From the NCBI RefSeq assembly GCF_014196055.1, contig NZ_JACICY010000004.1, forward strand, positions 124,065 through 188,064: 64,000 nucleotides of DNA, read 5' to 3'. Each line of letters begins with the position of its first letter. The first letter of the stretch is position 1. The notes beneath the pieces are model-generated. The model made no database searches, was not told the DNA's origin, and was given only the letters and a program-made list of their open reading frames with translations. Made by a program: the position numbers and the translations under genes. The DNA comes from Novosphingobium hassiacum (lineage in GTDB: Bacteria > Pseudomonadota > Alphaproteobacteria > Sphingomonadales > Sphingomonadaceae). Positions 19,083 through 27,240 of the stretch are shown one piece after another.

Positions 19083-19180
19083 CAAAAAAATCGGGCGGCC
19101 GGATTACCGGGCCGCCCGAGTTGGGGAGAATCGCCGAAGCGGCGCGACCGCCTGTGGGTGAAAGGTGCCCCGCTTCGTCG
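19083..19180 (-). ncRNA. candidate FNR-controlled small RNA
   Basis: Reading on the minus strand, an FNR box (19215-19228) is followed by TAGGTC (19192-19187), a plausible -10 element placed so that transcription would begin near 19180, about 41 bases from the box centre as in class II FNR promoters. The next roughly 100 bases have no open reading frame. They can form an 8-bp stem (CGAAGCGG/CCGCTTCG), leave pyrimidine-rich single strands (CACCTTTCACCCACA and TTCTCCCCAAC), and end in a strong intrinsic terminator. The layout is that of a trans-acting small RNA. The alternative is a leader or attenuator of fnrL. Confidence 0.5.
19084..19119 (-). terminator. strong intrinsic terminator upstream of fnrL
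   Basis: A perfect 10-bp GC-rich stem (TCGGGCGGCC / GGCCGCCCGA, 9-base loop) is followed on the minus strand by seven T's. It lies between the FNR box at 19215 and the fnrL coding region, so it would end transcripts from that box and from the flavin reductase gene before fnrL. Confidence 0.88.
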
Positions 19181-19214
19181 AAATCAGACCTACGAGTCTT
19201 CAGGAAAGTCGGCG

Positions 19215-19228
19215 TTGACGGATGTCAA
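19215..19228. promoter_or_regulatory. FNR box in the fnrL / flavin reductase gap
   Basis: TTGACGGATGTCAA is a good match to TTGAC-N4-GTCAA, the FNR/FixK operator. It is 34 bases after the flavin reductase stop. Because a terminator stands between it and fnrL, its direct target is most likely the short transcript ending at 19084. Confidence 0.75.
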
Positions 19229-19261
19229 AATACCAACAAATTTTAGTTTTCTCACAGCCGC

Positions 19262-19750
19262 TCAGACGCCCGGCAACCCCGCCACGTCGTGATACTGACC
19301 GCGGAAGAACAGTAGCGGTGTGCCGTCTTCACGGCGATCAAGCGACTCGACCTCGCCGACGACCAGCAGGTGGTCGCCGATGTCTTCCACGCGCTCGATT
19401 CGGCAGTCGATCCACGCGATGGCGTCTTCGAGCAATGGTTGGCCAGATGGCGTGTGTCCGTGCGCCAGTTCGGCGAACTTGTCCTCAGCTCGCCCAGCAA
19501 ACCGCTTGCACAATTCAAGCTGGTCGGCGCCCAATACGTTGACGCAGAACCGCCCGGTGGGTGCGATCTTGGGCCATGTGCTCGAGCGTTTGTCCGGGAA
19601 AAATCCGACCAGGGGCGGGTCGAGCGAAATCGACGAAAACGAGCCGACGACCATGCCGTGACGGCGTCCGTCGGCATCGCGCGAAGTGATGACACAGACG
19701 CCGGTCGGCCACGCGCCAAGCACGCTACGGAAAAGAGAGGATTCGATCAT
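19262..19750 (-). CDS. flavin reductase family protein (FMN-binding split barrel)
   Basis: The 162-aa protein starts MIESSLFRSVLGAWPTG and contains GVCVITSRD, a VGSFSSISLDPPLVGFFPDK segment and FCVNVLG, the standard order of flavin:NAD(P)H oxidoreductases that feed reduced flavin to monooxygenases. The GxHxDV motif near the C-terminus appears as GQYHDVAG. No partner monooxygenase lies nearby. The frame extends upstream without a methionine that gives a family-like start; 19750 is therefore used. Confidence 0.82.
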   Translation of the reverse strand: MIESSLFRSVLGAWPTGVCVITSRDADGRRHGMVVGSFSSISLDPPLVGFFPDKRSSTWPKIAPTGRFCVNVLGADQLELCKRFAGRAEDKFAELAHGHTPSGQPLLEDAIAWIDCRIERVEDIGDHLLVVGEVESLDRREDGTPLLFFRGQYHDVAGLPGV

Positions 19751-20067
19751 CGCGCATGCCTGTCGGGAAAGGCGCGAAACGTCAACGGGGCTGCTTGAAA
19801 TAGGCGATCCCACGCGCTTCCAGGCCGTCGCGAAGCGCGCGGAACTGCGTGTCACGCGTCCGTATAATCCACGCAAGCATCGTGCTACGCTCAGGCTGTT
19901 GAAGAAAACACAAGCCAAGCGCCGTCCGACGATGTAAGGGCCGCGCAAACTGCATCGCCAGAGTCTTGTGGGACATTTCGGGGCCAGAGCGATGCGTGCG
20001 GTGAATCCGCGCGCGAACAGCCGGCAGACTGACCATACCAGCAAGCGCCGCAAAAGCGGCCGGATTA
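19751..20067. other. intergenic region before the helicase gene
   Basis: About 317 bases between divergent genes. It should hold the promoter and a long 5' leader of the DEAD-box helicase gene, as is common for cold-shock helicases. A short minus-strand frame (19782-19880, 32 codons, start MLAWIIRTRD) has a protein-like composition but no ribosome-binding site, and is not called. Confidence 0.5.
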
Positions 20068-21843
20068 GTGATGACAATGATTTTTGAAAACCTCCCCAAG
20101 CCTCTCGCCAAGGCGCTCGAAGACCATGGCTATACCGCGCTTACCCCGGTGCAGGCCTCGGTAAGCCAGCCCGAAGCGAACGGGCGCGACATGATCGTCT
20201 CGGCGCAGACCGGATCGGGCAAAACCGTGGCATTCGGCCTCGCCATCGCCAACGAATTGCTGCCCGCCGATCAAGACAAGATGCCCTACACCACCTCGCC
20301 ACTGGCGCTGGTGATCGCGCCGACACGCGAATTGGCGCTGCAGGTGAGCCGCGAACTGACCTGGCTGTTTGTGCCGACTCAAGCGCGGATCGCCACATGC
20401 GTGGGCGGCATGGATGCCTCTCGCGAACGCCGCGCCCTCCAACATGGCGCGCACATCGTTGTCGGCACTCCGGGTCGCCTGCGCGATCACCTTGAACGCG
20501 GCGCGCTCGATCTGTCCGCCCTGCGTACGGTCGTGCTCGACGAGGCCGACGAGATGCTCGACATGGGCTTCCGTGAGGACCTCGAGGAACTGCTCGACGC
20601 AACGCCCGAAACGCGCCGCACCCTGCTGTTTTCGGCGACGATGCCCAAGCCGATCGAGGCACTGGCCAAGCGCTACCAACGCAATTCGCTGCGTATCTCG
20701 ACCGTCGGTGAGGATCGCGGCCATGGCGACATCGCCTATCGCGCCGTCGCAGTAGCGCCAGCCGACATCGAAGCCGCCGTGGTCAACCTGCTGCGCTTCC
20801 ACGAAGCCGAAACCGCGATGCTGTTCTGCGCCACGCGCGACAACGTCCGCCGCCTCCACGCCACGCTGGTCGAGCGCGGGTTCACCGCCGTCGCGCTGTC
20901 GGGCGAGCACAGCCAGTCCGAGCGTAACAACGCCCTGCAGGCCTTGCGCGACCGTCGCGCCCGCGTCTGCGTCGCTACAGACGTTGCTGCGCGCGGCATC
21001 GATCTGCCCTCGCTCAGCCTCGTCGTCCACGTGGAAATCCCGCGCGATGCCGAAACCCTGCAGCACCGTTCGGGCCGTACCGGACGTGCGGGCAAAAAGG
21101 GCACCGCTGTCCTGATCGTGCCGTTCCCGCGCCGTCGCCGAGTCGAGATGATGCTGCGCGGCGCGCGCATCAACGCCGAGTGGGCTGATGTGCCGACACT
21201 CGAGGCGATCCGCGCGCAGGACCGCGAACGCCTGATGGAAGCGATCCTCGCGCCGGTCGAGCCGGACGAGTCGGACCTCGAAATCGCGCGCTCGTTGCTT
21301 GAACAGCGCACGCCCGAGGAACTGGCCGCAGCGCTTGTGCGCGCGCATCGCGCCGCCCTGCCCCAGCCGGAAGAAATGATCGCGTCAGGCAACAGCCAGG
21401 ACCGTCCGCAGCCCGCGCACCGCGAAGGCTTCGACGATATCGTGTGGTTCCGCATGGATGTGGGCCGCAGCCAGAATGCCGACCCGCGCTGGATTCTGCC
21501 GACGCTGTGCCGCCGCGGTCACGTTTCGCGTCAGGAAATCGGAGCGATCCGCATTTCAGCCAACGACACCTGGTTCCAGGTGCCGCGCGCCATTGCCGAC
21601 CGCTTTGCCGACGCCGTGCGCCGCACCGCCGATCCCAAGGGCGAGGACGAGAACGGCATTCACATCGAACCTGCCCCCGATGGTCCGCGCGAAGTTGCGC
21701 GTGACAATCGTCGCAGCGACGGCCCGCGCACTGCTCCCGGTGGTCCCCGCGCCCATCCCGGTGGCCCACGCCCGCAGTTCCCGCGCGGTCCACGCCCCGA
21801 AGGCAAGCCTCACCGCAAGGGTCCCCCGCCCAAGCGCTCGTGA
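20068..21843 (+). CDS. DEAD-box ATP-dependent RNA helicase with DbpA-like RNA-binding domain
   Basis: The 591-aa protein has every helicase motif: a Q motif near residue 25, AQTGSGKT, PTRELALQ, TPGRLRDH, DEAD in VLDEADEMLDMGF, SAT, ARGIDLPSL and HRSGRTGRAGKKG. A DbpA-type RNA-recognition domain follows (about residues 455-525, DIVWFRMDVG... to IADRFADAV), then a basic Gly/Pro/Arg-rich tail (GGPRPQFPRGPRPEG). It likely remodels rRNA or mRNA structure, as DeaD/CsdA or DbpA do. Three ATG codons lie close together (20068, 20071, 20077), so the exact start is uncertain. An IF-1 paralogue is encoded just downstream on the other strand. Confidence 0.93.
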   Translation: MMTMIFENLPKPLAKALEDHGYTALTPVQASVSQPEANGRDMIVSAQTGSGKTVAFGLAIANELLPADQDKMPYTTSPLALVIAPTRELALQVSRELTWLFVPTQARIATCVGGMDASRERRALQHGAHIVVGTPGRLRDHLERGALDLSALRTVVLDEADEMLDMGFREDLEELLDATPETRRTLLFSATMPKPIEALAKRYQRNSLRISTVGEDRGHGDIAYRAVAVAPADIEAAVVNLLRFHEAETAMLFCATRDNVRRLHATLVERGFTAVALSGEHSQSERNNALQALRDRRARVCVATDVAARGIDLPSLSLVVHVEIPRDAETLQHRSGRTGRAGKKGTAVLIVPFPRRRRVEMMLRGARINAEWADVPTLEAIRAQDRERLMEAILAPVEPDESDLEIARSLLEQRTPEELAAALVRAHRAALPQPEEMIASGNSQDRPQPAHREGFDDIVWFRMDVGRSQNADPRWILPTLCRRGHVSRQEIGAIRISANDTWFQVPRAIADRFADAVRRTADPKGEDENGIHIEPAPDGPREVARDNRRSDGPRTAPGGPRAHPGGPRPQFPRGPRPEGKPHRKGPPPKRS

Positions 21844-21870
21844 TTCCCAAGCGCCGCTGACAAGAAAATG

Positions 21871-21896
21871 GCGGCAGGTCCGATAGGACTTGCCGC
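21871..21896. terminator. hairpin terminator after the helicase gene
   Basis: An 11-bp stem with one G-T pair (GCGGCAGGTCC / GGACTTGCCGC, GATA tetraloop) lies 27 bases past the helicase stop, followed by a weak T-rich stretch. It could also serve the convergent IF-1 gene. Confidence 0.65.
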
Positions 21897-22086
21897 CGCT
21901 GTCTTGCTTCCGATGGGGCCTTCAGCCGACCATCTGGAGAACGATTTCCCGTAATTCGCGCTGCGATAGTACGGGTGAAGTGCGCTGCGGCTGTCTTTGA
22001 GCCGGGGCCGCAAAATGCGGCGACTTATGCGCGTTTATCGAGTTAAAATACTGATTATTCAATTCAATTCCTGTATTGTGTAAGTA

Positions 22087-22347
22087 TCAGCGACGCCTTC
22101 TGACGCCGCCTGGACCACCACCGCCCGCAATCTTTTCGCGGAAGACGATACGGCCCTTGGTCAGATCGTATGGGGTCATTTCAACCTTCACACGGTCGCC
22201 CACGATCGAGCGGATGCGGAACTTGCGCATCTTGCCGGCGGTGTAGGCGATGATGCGATGGCCATTTTCCAGCATAACGCCGAAACGGCCATCAGGGAGA
22301 ATCTCGTCGATCTCTCCATCGAGGGTCAGCAGATCCTCTTTGGCCAT
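22087..22347 (-). CDS. infA: translation initiation factor IF-1 (paralogue with basic tail)
   Basis: The 86-aa protein is an OB-fold IF-1: [58 protein letters not shown]-1 binds the ribosomal A site during initiation. Compared with usual IF-1 (about 72 residues) it carries a Gly/Pro/Arg tail ([12 protein letters not shown]) and several changes in the core, so it may be a second copy with a specialised, perhaps cold-related, role. It is convergent with the RNA helicase gene. Confidence 0.85.
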   Translation of the reverse strand: MAKEDLLTLDGEIDEILPDGRFGVMLENGHRIIAYTAGKMRKFRIRSIVGDRVKVEMTPYDLTKGRIVFREKIAGGGGPGGVRRRR

Positions 22348-22874
22348 CTGTCAGGCCACCCGGTAAGTAGTTGTGCCAAAAGGCATGAATGTTTTCCTTT
22401 CGCGAAAACAGAAGAAACCCGCCGCAATCTGCGAGTCGGGGCTGGTAGCGCGTGAAAGGAAGCAACAGCCGACGGCCACAAATTCCGTCGCAGGCGACGA
22501 TAGCAGTGCGCAGATGGCGACGCAGAGCGCAAAAGTCAAGGGAAAGTGCCGAATAATGGACACGCTTCCGTTACGCGTCGGCCAAGTCCGAGAGGCACTG
22601 TTCGCCCCAACTGAGAACTTCCCGAGATCGATCAATGAAACGGTGTTGAACGAACTGACCAAGGTGTTCCACGAGACGCGGACTCGCGTGGTGATACCGC
22701 CGAACATTCATAACCCGCATATGCCATGACGGAAAGGATTTAGGACGCGCAAGCTGCGTATCCACGACCCTCCATAGCCAAGATCATAACTTTCATCATG
22801 ATGTCATTAACAAGGAGCTTGCGAAAGCTACGTAGTTCTGCACCATAACCTTGTTGACGGACCGGGGGACAGCA
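22348..22874. other. intergenic region between infA and the SIR2-STAND gene
   Basis: About 527 bases that must contain the divergent promoters of infA and of the SIR2-STAND gene. A possible 57-codon plus-strand frame (22556-22729, start MDTLPLRVGQ, after GGGAAAG) has reasonable composition but no recognised family; overlapping frames on both strands make the call unsafe. No repeat or RNA gene was recognised. Confidence 0.45.
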
Positions 22875-25800
22875 ATGCCGGGAAGCTATCTCAAGAAGTA
22901 TTATCTTGATGACAACAAGCTTGCCCAGCGGGCGCTTCTCGAATTCAATCGATCGCTTCGAACAGGACGGATGATCGGCTTTACCGGTGCAATGGCCACA
23001 CAAGCTTTCGGCTACGGCAGCTGGGACCAACTGCAGTATTTGTTCGGGGGCCTGGCGCTGGAGGCGCTGGACAACGTTGTACCACCGAATGGACAGCCAA
23101 AGCCTGACGTCGGAAAATCTCGGTCACAGGTTGCTCAATTCCTTCTGCAGTCGATGACGTCAAACTTGGGCTCGGTGGTCGGGATGAGCTTGATCGAGGA
23201 GGTTCTGGATCAACCCGCAATTTCCAAGCTGCGGATGACAGCCAAATGGCCGTTCGATTCGACTTTTCTGGGGCTTGCGCCGAAAACCTCCAAGCACGCT
23301 CCAATGAGCGCTTGGCATGTGCCGAGACTATTCAAACGTGGATCAACGCGCGCGCGCGACATAAGGCCCAAGCTCGAACCACAACCTTGGCCACTTGATC
23401 AGTTCGCCACTCCGGCTGAAGCGCACGCGTTGGCTATGTCTCTTGCATTTCGGAAGCCGCAATCTTCATGGCAAGTTGAAAAGCCAAGCAATGAAGGCCT
23501 CCCCGAGCAGTTCAACGTACCAAAAGCTTTGTGGCACATGCTCGGCATTAACCGATTCGCAACAGCCAGCTACGATTTCGAACTGGAGCGGGTGCTGATG
23601 TTGGCGGACAAGTCCGCTGCACAAAAGGGCCAATTTACATCCGCGTTCGAGCAACTGCGGGAAATGAGAGACGAAGCGACCACCGGGTCCTTCTTCTGGG
23701 ATCTAGGTAGCGGGCGCATTCGTCGCGTCTGGACAGATGGTTGGGCGATCGAAAGTGACATGCTTAATCGTGAGCGGATCGACCGGATGATCGAGTTCGC
23801 TGTCGGCACCGATGACGTCGATGGGCACATCATGCATATGCATGGGCGAGCGTGCAACTGGCGCTCGATGATCGTCAGCCAGCGCGACTACGATAACCTC
23901 TATCGCCGCAACGATCTCAATCGCGCACCGTTCGAACTTGCGCGGCGGATGATGATCGGTGGCAACCCGATCGTCTTCGTGGGGCTTGGCATGACCGAAG
24001 CCGAACTCAATCGCGAAATGGAAGAGTTCATCAGCAATGATCCATATCGCCGCGTTGCGCCCACATTCCTGCTGTGGAATGCGACGGCAAGCGGCCTAAA
24101 CAAGAACGAACGCGCAGCAAAACGGCTAGACTTGCTCAGCCGCCTCGGCGTGCTCACGATATATGACACCGACCTAACGCCGATAAAGTGTGACACAGCA
24201 CGACGGGATGCAAAGGCACCTGCCAAAAAAGCAGTGGAAGCGATGATGGCTTCTCGGTTCGATACTTCAGGACCATTGGAAACCCCAAAGATTTCCGCTG
24301 CCGCTTTCAATTCTCTGAATGATGCCGGCGTAAGAGATGACCTGAAGGACCTGGCTTCTCTTGTCAAAAATCTGTCTGAGTGGGTAACCGCACAAGGGGC
24401 GGGCAGTCCGCCACCGGATGCTTCCACATGGATAGAGAAAGCCCCGCCCAGCTACTATGTGCGCGAAAACGTCATCGGTACGCATTGGCGCTCGATGCAA
24501 CCCAAGATCAATTGCCAGTGGCGCCTGAAAAAGCCGACCTCTCTTTGGCACAACAACAGCAAAGGCAGTAGTTTTGAACATCGCCAAAAACTCGTCGACG
24601 AAGTCCTCCAAAATCGGATCACCTGCGTAATCGGCCCGCAAGGCTGTGGCAAAGGTGAAGCGGCACGCGGTTTACGGCAGCACCTGATCGATAATCCCGC
24701 CACCCGCTCATTTCCGGACAAACGGAAATGCCTGTTGATCAATGGCAGCTTCAGCTTCGACACCGACAGCCTGCTCGATGGTTTTGCCAGCTTCATGTGC
24801 AAGGTTTACGAAGGGCAGGACTGGGCGGACGCGTGGTCACAGCTCGACAAGAACATTGCACCCGAGCACAGCCGCCAGACGCTTTTCGAAAACATGCGGC
24901 TTGATGATGATGTGCCGTATCTTGGCACTCAATCCGATGCGTTGATCATTATGAACGGCATGGAGCGGTTCTTCAGCCTTGATGGCTCGCCGATCAGTGC
25001 CGAACTCGACGAACTGCTTCACCTAGTCGCGCGTTCGAATAATCCGCGGAGCAACACACGAATTCCGCGTGTTCGCTGGGTCCTTTTCGGCACGGAACGA
25101 GTGCGCAGATACATGAACGAAATCGGCGCAAGAACCGTCGAATTCGCGTCTCTTATTGATGGTGACGGCTATGTCAAAGCCGATCCGCCGAACTATCATC
25201 TTCAGGCAGTCGCCTCGACTATGGGCTTGCAAGAAGATCTGGACAGAAATTTCCGTTTCACTGATCGACAGAGAAGCTACCGCGATAATGCGACTAGCCG
25301 GACCAGCGGCGATTCCATCGCGTTGCGCAAGTCGTTCTTCGATACGTTGCTGGAAAGTAGGTTGCTTTTCGAAGGACTCGACCGTGCCATTAAAAATGGG
25401 AATGAAATCAGAGAGAAGAAGAACAAGAAGAAGATTAGAAAAAAAAATATAGAGCTACTGCCACCAATCAAACAGAACGACATAGTTGATGTACACAAGG
25501 TCCTGCGCATGCTGGCGTTTGCGGGAACACCGGTTGAGCCAGACGTGCTCGACACAATGGCAGGATTTTCGCGTGCGCGATCAAAGGTCGTCTGCGAATG
25601 GTTAGGCGCAGCGAACCTCATCCTTGAAGTCACCGGCTTCACTTGCGGCGCAAAACCTGACCCCGTTGACCGGTATGTCCTCCATCGCGCACTGCTTTAT
25701 GAACTGCGCTATCGTTATGGCATTCCGCTGAACGAAGCGAAGCTCTCTACCGCGTTCAACATGTCGTTGTACGTCGCACAACCTGTCGACGGCGAGATCC

Positions 25801-27224
25801 CTGACAGCGACATTCATGACGATTTGGGGAGGATCATTGATGACCTGATCGGCTCCTACAGACATGGAGAAGTTGCTGAAAACATAAAGACAGAACTGCT
25901 TCTAAAGGCAGCGTATCGTTGTGGTGACACCGCCGATCGGGACGACAGGACCGACCAGATGACGGCGCAACGTATGCATCGATTGTGTAGCCCCCGGTAC
26001 GTCCAATGCCTGCGTGCCTCGTTGGCGCTGATCCGCAGTTACTACTCCACCACCGGCCTTCTTACGTTGGACAGTGGCGACCGGCTGGTGCGCGAGGACC
26101 GCGATGGTATCCTGCTCGAACATGCTGAACGGCTTGATGATCTGATCGACGCTTATGGCAAGCTGACGCTTGCGCGCGAGTTCATGCGGGATGAGCTGGG
26201 AAATCACGAATTCAAGAAAGTCTACGGCGCAGCCGAACCGTTTTACCCCGATGAACTGGTGTGGCTACACAACGAGCGCGGCGTCGTGCGCCTTGCCATG
26301 GGCGATCTTTATGAGGCGAATGTCTCGTTCGATCGCGCGATGCGTGTCAACCGTGAATGGGTCGAGCGGAACGACCGTGGCCATAACTGGCGGCGAATCC
26401 GTGTCAACCAGATCACGCTCAACATCGAGATGGGCGAAATCGGCGTGGCCGAGCGGCGGATCGAGGAACTGATCGCGGTCAGCAAGAAACCCAAACCTTT
26501 GCGGGAGGACCGACTGGCGACTGCGATCGCGACCGGGTATCGCGGGTGGTGCATGCATCTTCGTGGGCGGTTCGACAGGGCCCGCGATGACTATGCCGCT
26601 GCGATCGAGACGTTTCGCAAGTTGAACGAAGTCCGCGCGCAGACCTACTTCGCGAGACTCAGCATCGGTGCCCTCGATCGTCGCGATTCAGCGACCGGTC
26701 GGCGGCCTGACATCGAGGCGGCACTCGACCTGGCCCAATCATCACGCCAGATGGATCTGGTCCACCGTCTGCAGATCGCGCTTGCAGATCAAATCATCTT
26801 CGGCGGAACGGCCAGCGATGCACAGCGCAAAAAAGCCAATCGACTGCTCGACGAGGCGATCGCTTATGCTCTGCAAACTGATGTCCACCGGGTGCGCTGC
26901 GAAGCGACGATGACGATTGCCAAGGTGCGGCAGGATAGCGGTGATTTCGACGGGGCGCTGCGATACGCGATGGATTCGCTGATGATCGCCACGCGCTATG
27001 GCATGGAACTGCGCAAGATCAGGCTGCGTGCGCTGGTTGCGCACATCATGGTCGATCGCGGCCATCCGCTCACCGCTGAGCATCTTGCTCGAACATGCAT
27101 CAAGGTGGCTACGCGCCATCGCTACCAGACCGCGATCGACGTGGCCGAGCAGGTGTTGCTCAGCATACCGCGAATGTCGTCAGCAATATCCGAATCTGAT
27201 CGGTCGGGGAGACGCAACTACTGA
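22875..27224 (+). CDS. SIR2-like / STAND NTPase / TPR protein, probable anti-phage defence
   Basis: This 1449-aa protein has three parts. The N-terminal SIR2-like domain (about residues 30-400) has MIGFTGAMATQAFGYGSW near 33-50, HMHGRACNW with the catalytic-type His near 323, and FVGLGMTEAELN. A STAND-type NTPase follows: Walker A GPQGCGKG near 587-594, a Walker B-like IIMNGMERF near 690 with Asn in place of the usual Asp, and a sensor-like VLFGTER. The C-terminal 320 residues are TPR-like repeats. Related proteins (Avs5-like, other SIR2-STAND) recognise phage components and then destroy NAD. The start is the ATG at 22875, behind GGGGGA. The gene stands alone, 16 bases from the convergent lepA stop. 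Confidence 0.8.
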   Translation: MPGSYLKKYYLDDNKLAQRALLEFNRSLRTGRMIGFTGAMATQAFGYGSWDQLQYLFGGLALEALDNVVPPNGQPKPDVGKSRSQVAQFLLQSMTSNLGSVVGMSLIEEVLDQPAISKLRMTAKWPFDSTFLGLAPKTSKHAPMSAWHVPRLFKRGSTRARDIRPKLEPQPWPLDQFATPAEAHALAMSLAFRKPQSSWQVEKPSNEGLPEQFNVPKALWHMLGINRFATASYDFELERVLMLADKSAAQKGQFTSAFEQLREMRDEATTGSFFWDLGSGRIRRVWTDGWAIESDMLNRERIDRMIEFAVGTDDVDGHIMHMHGRACNWRSMIVSQRDYDNLYRRNDLNRAPFELARRMMIGGNPIVFVGLGMTEAELNREMEEFISNDPYRRVAPTFLLWNATASGLNKNERAAKRLDLLSRLGVLTIYDTDLTPIKCDTARRDAKAPAKKAVEAMMASRFDTSGPLETPKISAAAFNSLNDAGVRDDLKDLASLVKNLSEWVTAQGAGSPPPDASTWIEKAPPSYYVRENVIGTHWRSMQPKINCQWRLKKPTSLWHNNSKGSSFEHRQKLVDEVLQNRITCVIGPQGCGKGEAARGLRQHLIDNPATRSFPDKRKCLLINGSFSFDTDSLLDGFASFMCKVYEGQDWADAWSQLDKNIAPEHSRQTLFENMRLDDDVPYLGTQSDALIIMNGMERFFSLDGSPISAELDELLHLVARSNNPRSNTRIPRVRWVLFGTERVRRYMNEIGARTVEFASLIDGDGYVKADPPNYHLQAVASTMGLQEDLDRNFRFTDRQRSYRDNATSRTSGDSIALRKSFFDTLLESRLLFEGLDRAIKNGNEIREKKNKKKIRKKNIELLPPIKQNDIVDVHKVLRMLAFAGTPVEPDVLDTMAGFSRARSKVVCEWLGAANLILEVTGFTCGAKPDPVDRYVLHRALLYELRYRYGIPLNEAKLSTAFNMSLYVAQPVDGEIPDSDIHDDLGRIIDDLIGSYRHGEVAENIKTELLLKAAYRCGDTADRDDRTDQMTAQRMHRLCSPRYVQCLRASLALIRSYYSTTGLLTLDSGDRLVREDRDGILLEHAERLDDLIDAYGKLTLAREFMRDELGNHEFKKVYGAAEPFYPDELVWLHNERGVVRLAMGDLYEANVSFDRAMRVNREWVERNDRGHNWRRIRVNQITLNIEMGEIGVAERRIEELIAVSKKPKPLREDRLATAIATGYRGWCMHLRGRFDRARDDYAAAIETFRKLNEVRAQTYFARLSIGALDRRDSATGRRPDIEAALDLAQSSRQMDLVHRLQIALADQIIFGGTASDAQRKKANRLLDEAIAYALQTDVHRVRCEATMTIAKVRQDSGDFDGALRYAMDSLMIATRYGMELRKIRLRALVAHIMVDRGHPLTAEHLARTCIKVATRHRYQTAIDVAEQVLLSIPRMSSAISESDRSGRRNY

Positions 27225-27240
27225 CGAGGGCGCGCTTGCC

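Noticed and set aside
19782..19976. Short minus-strand reading frame before the flavin reductase gene
   Set aside because: The end of the frame looks protein-like, but there is no ribosome-binding site and no recognised family; more likely chance within the helicase leader region.
22556..22729. 57-codon plus-strand frame upstream of the SIR2-STAND gene
   Set aside because: Overlapped by frames on the other strand, weak ribosome-binding site, no known family; kept only as a note in the intergenic entry.
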